Shown in pieces: positions 1 to 6,902 of a DNA stretch of 11,094 bases. The stretch is taken from contig LNEX01000091.1 in the NCBI GenBank assembly GCA_001464165.1, forward strand, positions 1 to 11,094. Reading direction: 5' to 3'. The position numbers and the translations under genes are program-made. The number at the start of each line of letters is the position of its first letter. Positions within the stretch are counted from its first letter, which is position 1. Origin of the DNA: a bacterium Ga0077546 (lineage in GTDB: Bacteria > Cyanobacteriota > Vampirovibrionia > Obscuribacterales > Obscuribacteraceae). Below the pieces are notes generated by a model, which saw nothing but the letters and a program-made list of their open reading frames with translations, had not been told where the DNA came from and did no database searches.

Positions 1-678
1 AATGTAGACTTCTTTTTTGGGGAAATTATTGAAAGTTTCCACTGGCAAGTTGAACTGTTTGGCTAGCACTTCTTTGGGAGTTTGGGCTAACCAGTCAGTC
101 ATGCTGAAGGTGGCAAATTCGGAAAAATAACCGCTATCGAAAACAAGCACGAAATGACATTCTTCATTGCCCAGGCCCTGAATTGAATGTCCATGGCCGC
201 GGGGGAAGTACCAGACATCGCCAGGTCCAAAGTCTTTCACTTCTGAGCGGCCTTCTGGATCAATCACAGTGATGCGGCAGTGGCCCGCTATCACATACGA
301 CCACTCGGCAGCATTGGCATGCCAGTGGAGCTCACGTAGGCCACCTGGCTTGAGGAACATGGAGACTCCGGCCAGCCCCTTTGAGATGGGGAAATTCAAG
401 GCTGGGGCTTCGTGAGATGAACCACCCTGGTAGGAGGTCATGGGCTGTTTTTCCAGCTCATATTTGATTTCAGGCATGGCCTCTTTGGCCATTTCTATGG
501 CTTCGGCAACAGTAGCTATGGTCTTGCTTGAGCTGGGGGCCGCAGTTTTTTCTGCCGTGGCTGCCAGGGCTGGCTGGCTTAGAAAAATTTGGCCCAGCGA
601 CAGTTGATCCAGCGGAACTTGGCCCAGTAGAACTAAATTAAGAGTCAGAGCCAAGAGATTCTGCCAGGGCTTCATCAT
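1..678 (-). CDS. oxdC: Exported oxalate decarboxylase (bicupin OxdC family), N-terminal half, cut by window edge
   Basis: Reading the minus strand from an ATGATG pair at 678-673 gives 226 codons open to base 1, so the C-terminal half lies outside the window. The family (about 385 residues in Bacillus subtilis) converts oxalate to formate and CO2 at Mn centres in two cupin domains. Residues 1-39 form a hydrophobic export signal ending in an Ala-Leu-Ala site. The first cupin follows: the RELHWH motif at 115-120 and AAEW at 123-126 supply metal ligands His118, His120 and Glu125, and GHGHSIQGL supplies His164. The lid that decides decarboxylase versus oxidase (SENST in B. subtilis) reads SEFAT at 186-190, keeping the Glu. 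The stretch TDWLAQTPKEV is also typical. AAGGAA lies 4 bases before the first ATG. The gene is transcribed away from the molybdoenzyme fusion. Family call secure; decarboxylase rather than oxidase is inferred from the lid Glu. Confidence 0.93.
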   Translation of the reverse strand, partial: MMKPWQNLLALTLNLVLLGQVPLDQLSLGQIFLSQPALAATAEKTAAPSSSKTIATVAEAIEMAKEAMPEIKYELEKQPMTSYQGGSSHEAPALNFPISKGLAGVSMFLKPGGLRELHWHANAAEWSYVIAGHCRITVIDPEGRSEVKDFGPGDVWYFPRGHGHSIQGLGNEECHFVLVFDSGYFSEFATFSMTDWLAQTPKEVLAKQFNLPVETFNNFPKKEVYI

Positions 679-887
679 GATTTCCTTATGCTTAGTTTTT
701 GCTGCTTCGATTTTGCTGCTTAGTCCGGTGAAAATTTTACTTGGCCTGGGGCGGCCATAGCTTCTTGCTATCTATCTTTGTGAGATTCCTTAACTGCAGC
801 ACACTTTCCCTTGGTAAAATTTGGCAAAAGTGGCAAGTATAGAATTAAGGCAATTCAAATTTGCGTCAGAAAAAATTTGGGGATCAA
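679..887. promoter_or_regulatory. Divergent intergenic region between oxdC and the oxidoreductase-FdhD gene
   Basis: About 200 bases must hold the promoters of both divergent genes. Two small adjacent hairpins are visible: TGGCC/GGCCA at 742-746/753-757 and ATAGC/GCTAT at 757-761/767-771. Neither is followed by a T-run, so they are not obvious terminators. TATAGA at 838-843 could be a -10 box for the plus-strand gene, but no -35 box sits at normal spacing. I cannot name a specific promoter. Confidence 0.35.
697..721. repeat. Short tandem direct repeat in the oxdC leader
   Basis: TTTTGCTGCTT occurs at 697-707 and again at 711-721, a period of 14 bases. On the minus strand this is AAGCAGCAAAA twice, just upstream of the oxdC ribosome site. 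The same 11-mer occurs on the plus strand at 4078-4088, in the leader of the aldo/keto reductase. A shared leader element is possible, but 11-12 base matches also arise by chance in 11 kb. Confidence 0.4.
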
Positions 888-3800
888 ATGTCAAAGAACG
901 AGAACGGAAAGCCCGTAATCAAAGGCCAAATAAAGAGGGCTAAGTTTTCGCAGAAAGACTACACTCACCCTGCCGCTGCCTGGGGCGCGGCTGCCAGCGT
1001 TGGCCGCATTTTGCTCGAGCAAAAGCAAGTTGTGGAGGGTGTACGCGCCATCTTCACCATGAACCAGGAGAATGGCGGCTTCGACTGCCCTGGTTGCGCC
1101 TGGCCTGATGATCGCAAGGGTCTGCGCATGGATATTTGTGAAAATGGTATCAAGCACGTCACCTGGGAGATGACGGCTAAGCGCACCGACAGCCAGTTTT
1201 TTGCTGGGCACACCGTTAGTGAATTGCTCGAATGGAGTGATTTTGCTCTCGAGAACGAAGGGCGCTTGACTGAGCCGATGAAGTACAACAGCGCCAGCGA
1301 TAAATATGAACCGATCAGCTGGGATGACGCCTTTGCTCTTATTGCCAAACATTTGAAAGCTTTGCCTAGTCCTAATGCTGCGAGCTTCTATACCTCCGGT
1401 CGGCTTTCTAATGAAGCGACTTTTCTCTATCAGCTTTTTGCTCGCGAACTGGGCACCAATAATTTGCCCGATTGCTCGAATATGTGTCACGAAGCCAGCG
1501 GTAGAGCCATGACTGCTTCTCTGGGCACCGGTAAGGGAACGGTTGATTTAGTTGATTGGCAAAATTCTGATGCCATTTTTGTCATTGGCGTTAATGCTGC
1601 CACCAACGCTCCGCGCATGCTCAGTGCTCTGGCTGATGGGGTGAAAGAGCATGATATGAAAATTGTGCATATAAACCCGCTCGTTGAAGTAGCGGCAACC
1701 ACCGCTATTACTCCCCACGAAATTTTGGACATGCTCACTTTTAAAGAGACTAAGACCAGCACTCTCAATTTGCAACCGCGCATTGGTGGCGACTTTGCCA
1801 TTATGCGTGGCATCGCCAAATATTTGCTGGAGTTAGCCAAAGAAGACGCCAGCGTCATTGACAATGCGTTTATTGAAAAATATACAGCTGGTTTTGATGA
1901 TTACAAAGCCGCATGTGAAGCGACTTCGTGGGCAGATATTGAGAAGCAATCGGCTTTGACTCGGGCACAAATTTGTCAGGCGGCCGATATCTATAGAAAG
2001 GCTAATAAGGCTATTATCAGTTGGTGTTTGGGCATCAGCCAGCAAGAATATGGTGTTGATACCATTCGCGAAATAGTCAATGTGCTCTTGCTTCGCGGCA
2101 ATATTGGGCGTCTTGGTGCAGGGCCTTGCCCTATTCGTGGTCATAGCAATGTGCAGGGCAACCGCACTTGTGGCATTCACCATTCGCCTTCCGAGGCCTG
2201 GTTAGCTAAGATGGACGCTGCTTGTGGTATCACTTCGCCTCGTGCCAAAGGCTACGACACTGTGCGCACAATTCGTGCCATGCATGAAGGCGATGTGAAA
2301 GTATTTATGGGAATGGGAGGCAATTTCGCCATTGCTACTCCCGATACCAATCTTACATTTGCGGCCTTGCGCAAATGTGATTTGACGGTGCAAGTTAGTA
2401 CGAAGCTCAACCGCAGCCACTTAGTTGTGGGCCGCGACGCCCTCATTCTGCCTTGTCTCGGTCGCACCGAATTGGACATGCAGGCAGGTGGCCCGCAGCA
2501 AGTAACTGTAGAAGACTCAATGAGTATGGTGCATTTATCGAAAGGCATGCGCGATCCAGCTTCGCCTCATTTGCGCTCAGAACTGGCAATAATAGCCGGG
2601 ATGGCCCGGGCTACACTGGAGAACTCAAAGACTCCATGGGAAAAATTTATTGGCAATTATGATTTGATTCGCGACAAAATGAGCGAAGCAATTGTTGGTT
2701 TTGAAGATTTCAACAAGCGTGTGCGAGAGCCTTTGGGCTTCCGCATCAAGCAACCAGCTCGCGAACTGACTTTCAATACACCGACTAATCGCGCTAATTT
2801 CTCGGCGGCAACTTTGCCCGATACTTTGCTGCCACCAGGGCGCCTCATGCTTGGCACCATGCGCTCTCATGATCAGTTTAATACCACTATATATTCAGAC
2901 AACGATCGCTATCGCGGCGTGAAAAATCTGCGTACTTTGTTGCTTATGAATAAAGATGATATGAGTGAGCGGGGCTTGAATGAGTTTGATTTGATTGATA
3001 TCACAAGCTTTGGCAAAGACGGTTCGACCCGAAGCTTGAATGGATTTCGCGCTGTGGCCTACAACATTCCTCGCGGCTGTGCCTCGGGCTATATGCCTGA
3101 ATGTAATGTCTTGTGCCCACTGGGTGATTACAGCCCCCAGAGTGATCAACCAATGATGAAGCAGATTGTTATAGAAGTGAAAGCCGCGGTGCCCAGTGAG
3201 ACCGTTGAGACAGTTATTGTTGCCACAAAGAGTATTGAGACTTCTGCATGTCGCGATTTTGAGGATGTACTCGCGGTTGAAGAACCTTTAGAGATCCATG
3301 TTTCTGTTCAGGCTAGTTCTGATGATTCTAATTCTTGCGATGACGCAGTCCAGTCTGTGGCTGTCACCATGCGCACACCGGGAGCAGACAAAGAATTAGC
3401 TGCTGGATTTTTATTCACTGAAGGAATAATCTTGCAGGCCGAGCAGATTGCTGAAATCATCAACGACAAGTGCAATGTCGTAATTGTCGCCCTTAAGGCC
3501 GGCGTAGAACTCGATGCCAAGCTTTTTGAACGTCATTCATTTGTGGCTTCTAGTTGTGGTGTTTGTGGCAAGAAATCAATTGCTGCTGTGAAAGTGAAAC
3601 GCTCCTATCAAACAAACCCTGGCCAGCCGGTGGTCTCCTCCTCTACTATTGACGGCCTTGCTGCCACCATGCGCAAGGCCCAGTCTTCTTTCGATTCTAC
3701 TGGCGGCATTCATGCTTCGGCTTTATTCAATAGCAAGGGTGAGCTTCTGGCCTTGCGCGAAGATGTCGGTCGCCACAATGCTCTAGATAAAGTAATTGGT

Positions 3801-4046
3801 TCGCAGTTTTTGCACGACAAGCTGCCTTTGAATGAAAGCATTTTGATGGTCAGTGGTCGCGCTAGTTTTGAGTTGGTGCAGAAGGCCTCTCATGCTGGTA
3901 TTCCAATCTTGGTGGCAGTTGGTGCGCCATCGAGCCTGGCTGTCAGCCTGGCTCAAGAGTGCGGCATGACATTAATAGGATTTGCCCGCGATGGCCGCTT
4001 TAATATTTACAGCGGCGCTGAGCGTATCGTGATTAGTGATTTTTGA
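888..4046 (+). CDS. Fused FdhF/YdeP-family molybdopterin oxidoreductase and FdhD sulfurtransferase
   Basis: One uninterrupted frame of 1052 residues. Residues 1 to about 765 match the FdhF/YdeP oxidoreductase family (YdeP itself about 760 residues) throughout: FDCPGCAWPDD (Cys67, Cys70), FYTSGRLSNEATFLYQLFAR, DCSNMCHEAS, GNIGRLGAGPCPIRGHSNVQG, TKLNRSHL, VTVEDSMSM and MRSHDQFNTTIY. Cys200 in MCHEAS aligns with the molybdenum ligand (Sec140 in E. coli FdhH) and is coded by TGT, so no selenocysteine is needed. Residues about 774-1052 are a full-length FdhD: LAVEEPLEI, the catalytic pair SSCGVCG (Cys890, Cys893), ALREDVGRHNALDK and SGRASFELVQKA. FdhD passes sulfur from the cysteine desulfurase to bis-MGD before insertion, so enzyme and maturation factor are one chain. 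No signal peptide, hence cytoplasmic. Start ATG888 has GGGGA 4 bases upstream; an in-frame TTG at 861 adds nine residues. Substrate unproven: formate is inferred, and YdeP of E. coli is tied to acid resistance. Confidence 0.93.
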   Translation: MSKNENGKPVIKGQIKRAKFSQKDYTHPAAAWGAAASVGRILLEQKQVVEGVRAIFTMNQENGGFDCPGCAWPDDRKGLRMDICENGIKHVTWEMTAKRTDSQFFAGHTVSELLEWSDFALENEGRLTEPMKYNSASDKYEPISWDDAFALIAKHLKALPSPNAASFYTSGRLSNEATFLYQLFARELGTNNLPDCSNMCHEASGRAMTASLGTGKGTVDLVDWQNSDAIFVIGVNAATNAPRMLSALADGVKEHDMKIVHINPLVEVAATTAITPHEILDMLTFKETKTSTLNLQPRIGGDFAIMRGIAKYLLELAKEDASVIDNAFIEKYTAGFDDYKAACEATSWADIEKQSALTRAQICQAADIYRKANKAIISWCLGISQQEYGVDTIREIVNVLLLRGNIGRLGAGPCPIRGHSNVQGNRTCGIHHSPSEAWLAKMDAACGITSPRAKGYDTVRTIRAMHEGDVKVFMGMGGNFAIATPDTNLTFAALRKCDLTVQVSTKLNRSHLVVGRDALILPCLGRTELDMQAGGPQQVTVEDSMSMVHLSKGMRDPASPHLRSELAIIAGMARATLENSKTPWEKFIGNYDLIRDKMSEAIVGFEDFNKRVREPLGFRIKQPARELTFNTPTNRANFSAATLPDTLLPPGRLMLGTMRSHDQFNTTIYSDNDRYRGVKNLRTLLLMNKDDMSERGLNEFDLIDITSFGKDGSTRSLNGFRAVAYNIPRGCASGYMPECNVLCPLGDYSPQSDQPMMKQIVIEVKAAVPSETVETVIVATKSIETSACRDFEDVLAVEEPLEIHVSVQASSDDSNSCDDAVQSVAVTMRTPGADKELAAGFLFTEGIILQAEQIAEIINDKCNVVIVALKAGVELDAKLFERHSFVASSCGVCGKKSIAAVKVKRSYQTNPGQPVVSSSTIDGLAATMRKAQSSFDSTGGIHASALFNSKGELLALREDVGRHNALDKVIGSQFLHDKLPLNESILMVSGRASFELVQKASHAGIPILVAVGAPSSLAVSLAQECGMTLIGFARDGRFNIYSGAERIVISDF

Positions 4047-4104
4047 AAATCTGAAGGTAAGAGGCTCCAGTAATTAGAAGCAGCAAAATAAACAGAGGCA
4101 AGAG

Positions 4105-5079
4105 ATGCAGGCAGAAGTGAAAAGACGCAAGATTGGTAGAACGCAACTAGAAGTTGCTCCCTTAGCCTTTGGCGGCAACGTTTTTGGTTGGACCATTGAT
4201 GAGCCAACATCATTTGAATTGCTTGATGGCTTTGTCGATGCCGGGCTCAATTTAGTCGATACTGCCGATGTCTATTCGGCCTGGAACGAAGGAAACGTTG
4301 GCGGAGAGTCTGAATCTATTATTGGTAAATGGTTCAAGCGCTGCGGTAAGCGCAACAAGGTTGTGCTCGCTACTAAATGTGGTTTTGATGGCAGCACTGA
4401 TAAGAAAAATCTCTCAGCAGCGCACATTCACAAAGCGGTCGATGCCTCGCTGAAGCGCCTGCAAACAGACCACATTGATTTGTATCAAGCCCATGTTGAC
4501 GATGATAAAGTGCCCCTAGAAGAAACTCTGGAAGCTTTTGATCAATTGATCAAAGCGGGAAAAGTAGGAGCAATTGGAGCATCCAATTATTCGGCTGCAA
4601 GACTTGCTGAAGCTCTTAAAGTTAGTGAAGAGAATAGTTTCGCTCGTTATCAGTGCTTACAGCCTGAGTACAATTTTTATGCCCGAGCTGGTTACGAGAA
4701 TTGTCTAGAAGAGTTGTGTGTGACAGAGAATATCGGTGTAATTTCTTATTTCTCTCTAGCTCGCGGTTTTCTTTCTGGCAAATATCGCTCCGAAGAGGAT
4801 TTGGCCCAGAGTGCGCGTGGAGAAGGGGTGAAGACTTATCTCAATGAAAGAGGCTTCCGCATATTGGCCGCTCTTGATCAGTTGGCCAAAGAATATTCTT
4901 CCAAACCCTCTCGCATTGCTCTGGCTTGGCTCATTGCTCGGCCGAGTATTACAGCGCCAATTGCCAGCGCTACTAATACCAATCAGCTTGAAGATTTGAT
5001 TGCCTCGACCAAAATCATTCTTCCCCCAGCTGCTATAGAGCTTTTGAATGAAGCAAGCAAAGAGCTGTCGGCTGTTTAG
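4105..5079 (+). CDS. Aldo/keto reductase
   Basis: A 324-residue protein of normal length for the aldo/keto reductase superfamily of NAD(P)H-dependent (beta/alpha)8-barrel oxidoreductases that reduce aldehydes or ketones in the cytoplasm. The catalytic tetrad is complete: Asp52 and Tyr57 in VDTADVYS, Lys91 in VLATKCGF, His130 in LYQAHVDD. GAIGASNYS, the cofactor-side YFSLARGFLSGKY and the late SRIALAWLIARP with PIASATNTNQLEDL are family hallmarks. It resembles the YajO/Tas-like group, with no closer substrate assignment possible. ATG4105 has GAGG at 4095-4098. The 58-base gap after the molybdoenzyme fusion holds no clear terminator, so cotranscription is likely and the fusion could share its redox or stress role. 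No key residue is missing. Confidence 0.93.
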   Translation: MQAEVKRRKIGRTQLEVAPLAFGGNVFGWTIDEPTSFELLDGFVDAGLNLVDTADVYSAWNEGNVGGESESIIGKWFKRCGKRNKVVLATKCGFDGSTDKKNLSAAHIHKAVDASLKRLQTDHIDLYQAHVDDDKVPLEETLEAFDQLIKAGKVGAIGASNYSAARLAEALKVSEENSFARYQCLQPEYNFYARAGYENCLEELCVTENIGVISYFSLARGFLSGKYRSEEDLAQSARGEGVKTYLNERGFRILAALDQLAKEYSSKPSRIALAWLIARPSITAPIASATNTNQLEDLIASTKIILPPAAIELLNEASKELSAV

Positions 5080-5331
5080 TTTAGTCTCGTTTAGGGCGGA
5101 TATCCTGCCATGCTCTGCAAGCTTCAGGTTCTAGTAGACCTCGTTATCTGGAAATTGTCTATCAAGGAAGCGTTAGTGTCGTGACTTAGCTCAAAGTCTT
5201 CAACATCATCTACTTTTGTAGAAAATTGCGAAGCATGTGTCACAGAAGCTCGCTGCAGTATAAGTAATTTCAAGCTAAATACAACGCCAACGAAGAGTCA
5301 ATACGTGCAACATGAGCTAAGAGTCGCATAC
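5080..5331. other. Intergenic gap with no confirmed gene; possible short decayed frame on minus strand
   Basis: This gap separates the plus-strand aldo/keto reductase from the 3' end of the minus-strand toxin gene. I see no T-tailed terminator; GGATATCC at 5099-5106 is only an 8-base palindrome. On the minus strand, bases 5297-5124 are open stop to stop for 57 codons, with a hydrophobic start and an acidic middle (VDDVEDFELSHDTN). It has no ATG and no ribosome site, so it is at most a remnant and is not called as a gene. Confidence 0.4.
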
Positions 5332-5748
5332 TTAGCACCACGGATTGATAACTTTGAGTTCGTCGAAGTCAAAATCTTTGACGTTGCGCGTTACGATGGT
5401 CATGCCGTGAACTATTGCTGTAGCTGCAATTAGTGAGTCTCTGTCCGATCGCTGGTTGGGGACATTCAGCCTGGCGCACTTGCGCGCAACGACTGTATCT
5501 ATCGATAGGATGCGGTCGGCAAACGCTGGCAAAACGTGATCTTCAAGCCAGCTTCTTAGAAGTCTTCCTTGAGCTATATCTTTTCTTTCGACTAATAGAA
5601 TGCCGATTTCAAGTTCAAGCACAGTTATGCTTGATAGAAATAGATTCGAGTGTGGAGTGGCCTTCGCCCAGCTTAAGACTTGTTTGTTTGCTTTGCTACT
5701 TTGGGTTTTACGCAACTCTGACACTACATTTGTGTCTAGCAAGTACAT
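5332..5748 (-). CDS. vapC: PIN-domain ribonuclease toxin, VapC/FitB type
   Basis: A 138-residue single PIN domain, the usual size for VapC/FitB toxins, which are Mg-dependent endoribonucleases that typically cut tRNA or rRNA sites and arrest growth. The acidic residues expected in the active site are present: Asp5 in MYLLDTNVVSEL, Glu45 in ITVLELEIG, Asp104 in RDSLIAATAI, and Asp125 in TRNVKDFDF. The start ATG shares one base with the stop of the upstream Phd/YefM antitoxin (TAATG), the classic layout for coupled synthesis. Closest in pattern to FitB-like members. The RNA target cannot be read from sequence. The module looks intact and therefore probably active. The gene symbol is the family name and implies no particular ortholog. 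Confidence 0.92.
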   Translation of the reverse strand: MYLLDTNVVSELRKTQSSKANKQVLSWAKATPHSNLFLSSITVLELEIGILLVERKDIAQGRLLRSWLEDHVLPAFADRILSIDTVVARKCARLNVPNQRSDRDSLIAATAIVHGMTIVTRNVKDFDFDELKVINPWC

Positions 5749-6005
5749 TAGGATAAATCTGCTGGCTGAAAGACATTGTCTCCCAATTTCGGCGGCTCAC
5801 ATTCGACAGTGTCGATACCGGGCATTGCCAGCAGGTCTATGATGTTGAATGTCTCTCCAGTCAACTTTCTGTAGTCTTCAATAGTTAACAGTACGTGGGC
5901 TGGTTTGCCCCTGTCTGTTATGAACACCGGGCCTTTCTTGGCAGCTTTTTTTGCTTTACTTGAGTCTTGGTTGAATTCTCGACTCGACAGGGTTGTGATG
6001 TCCAT
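5748..6005 (-). CDS. Phd/YefM-family antitoxin
   Basis: An 85-residue antitoxin of the Phd/YefM fold, partner of the PIN toxin immediately downstream. The start at 6005 gives the family's usual N-terminus MDITTLSSREFNQDSSKAKK, followed by GPVFITDRGKPAHVLLTIEDYRKL, the conserved DNA-binding and dimer core. The variable C-terminal part (about residues 50-85, ending NVFQPADLS) should wrap the toxin. The frame stays open to an ATG at 6119, but those 38 extra residues do not resemble the family and would overlap the exonuclease gene. Its TAA stop overlaps the toxin start by one base. Such antitoxins normally repress their own operon, more strongly when bound to toxin. A candidate operator half-site pair lies about 20 bases upstream. 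Confidence 0.9.
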   Translation of the reverse strand: MDITTLSSREFNQDSSKAKKAAKKGPVFITDRGKPAHVLLTIEDYRKLTGETFNIIDLLAMPGIDTVECEPPKLGDNVFQPADLS

Positions 6006-6024
6006 CCGCCGTTCTTCTGCTCGA

Positions 6025-6042
6025 TGTAGATAAGTTGCTACA
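6025..6042. promoter_or_regulatory. Candidate autoregulatory operator of the toxin-antitoxin operon
   Basis: TGTAG at 6025-6029 and CTACA at 6038-6042 form a perfect 5-base inverted repeat with an 8-base spacer, 20 bases upstream of the antitoxin start. The position suits a Phd/YefM binding site, but the arms are short and could be chance. Confidence 0.3.
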
Positions 6043-6082
6043 ATTGCTTTTCGGATGGCAAGCGTTGTTGTGCATGAGAAAC

Positions 6083-6649
6083 TTAGCTGTTGTTTTCTTG
6101 CCAGGAAAGCATATTGCAAAACAGCGCACCCTGTTCGATTGCGTCATCTAAAGCCAGGTGGGTATGAGGAAGTTCGTCAAACCATTCTTTCGGCATGTTT
6201 CGTTTCGTCGATTCTCTATATGGTTTGTTCAGCAACGCCATAGCGTAGGTTTTTATGTCTAACGCTGAATGCGAAAACGGACTTTCTCCTGTGAACCTAA
6301 TCAGGTACCAATAGACGAAGAGAAAATCGAACGCCACCGGGTAGCCAACAAAAACTGCTTTGCCTGGGAGATTCTTAAGCCATTCAAGATAGCTTTTCAT
6401 AGCCAATTCTGGGCTGACAAGATTCTGTCGACACGCGTCCCATGCTTCCGGTTGCGTGCGCCACCATTGCATCGTTTTTTCATCTGAAACAGCCCCGTCG
6501 AGTAAATCAAGGTTTGCAGAGAATGTTGAAACTAGTATCTTTCCCTTCTGATAGGCTGCGCTACCGAAACTTAGCATTGAATTGACGCCAGGGATTGGAC
6601 CATCTGTTTCTACGTCAGTGCTTACATAAATTTCTTGACTGTTAGGCAC
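6083..6649 (-). CDS. DEDDh-type 3'-5' exonuclease (DnaQ/RNase T-like fold)
   Basis: A 188-residue stand-alone exonuclease domain. The DEDDh pattern is complete: Asp12 and Glu14 in [13 protein letters not shown], Asp108 in [16 protein letters not shown], and His164 with Asp169 in [13 protein letters not shown]. These residues bind two metal ions and hydrolyse DNA or RNA from the 3' end. The substrate is not readable: it is too short and lacks the partners expected for a polymerase proofreading subunit, so RNA or oligonucleotide turnover is equally possible. The start is GTG at 6649, since the next internal ATG (residue 25) would remove Asp12 and Glu14, and an in-frame TAA lies at 6667-6665. 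No strong ribosome site is visible. It lies 77 bases upstream of the antitoxin on the same strand, so the three genes could share a transcript. No membrane segment or signal. Confidence 0.85.
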   Translation of the reverse strand: MPNSQEIYVSTDVETDGPIPGVNSMLSFGSAAYQKGKILVSTFSANLDLLDGAVSDEKTMQWWRTQPEAWDACRQNLVSPELAMKSYLEWLKNLPGKAVFVGYPVAFDFLFVYWYLIRFTGESPFSHSALDIKTYAMALLNKPYRESTKRNMPKEWFDELPHTHLALDDAIEQGALFCNMLSWQENNS

Positions 6650-6672
6650 AATTACGGTGCTCGCTTAGAAAC

Positions 6673-6711
6673 TAAACATGTTTATAGAACTTCTCAGATT
6701 AACTGGTGCAA
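6673..6711 (-). promoter_or_regulatory. Candidate promoter with a 12-base palindrome upstream of the exonuclease gene
   Basis: TAAACATGTTTA at 6673-6684 is a perfect 12-base palindrome, ending 23 bases before the GTG start. On the minus strand it overlaps TATAAA (6686-6681), a possible -10 box, with TTGCAC (6711-6706) as a weak -35 at 19 bases. A repressor site on the -10 box would fit, but a few such palindromes are expected by chance in 11 kb. Confidence 0.3.
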
Positions 6712-6902
6712 TGACTTGCAACTGTCGCAAATAGCAATCAATCATAGCATTGTTCTTCTGATGGCTTTTTTGTAAGGAATGCAGGTTGTGGGAATAGACT
6801 AGTTTTTTGATCAGGTAAGTATCTTGGTTGCTCCGGCGCTCCTAATTCTCATCAATAGATAGTTAATCCGTCATTGAAAGCCATTTTAGGAGTCGAAGGT
6901 TT

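Noticed and set aside
861..887. TTG at 861 as start of the oxidoreductase-FdhD fusion
   Set aside because: The ATG at 888 has a nearby GGGGA and removes only nine residues that are not part of the family core. The TTG has AAGG ten bases upstream and cannot be fully excluded.
1485..1487. Selenocysteine at the molybdenum ligand position
   Set aside because: The codon is TGT (Cys), as in YdeP-type enzymes. No in-frame TGA occurs before the true stop at 4044-4046.
2453..2662. Plus-strand small frame inside the oxidoreductase, and the many minus-strand frames across 891-3520
   Set aside because: They are shadows of the strongly conserved coding frame and show no family motifs or ribosome sites.
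5121..5140. tRNA T-arm-like GGTTCTAGTAGACC
   Set aside because: No acceptor, D or anticodon stems can be built around it and the loop sequence is wrong.
6006..6119. Longer antitoxin starting at 6119
   Set aside because: The added 38 residues do not look like the family, and the typical N-terminus begins at 6005.
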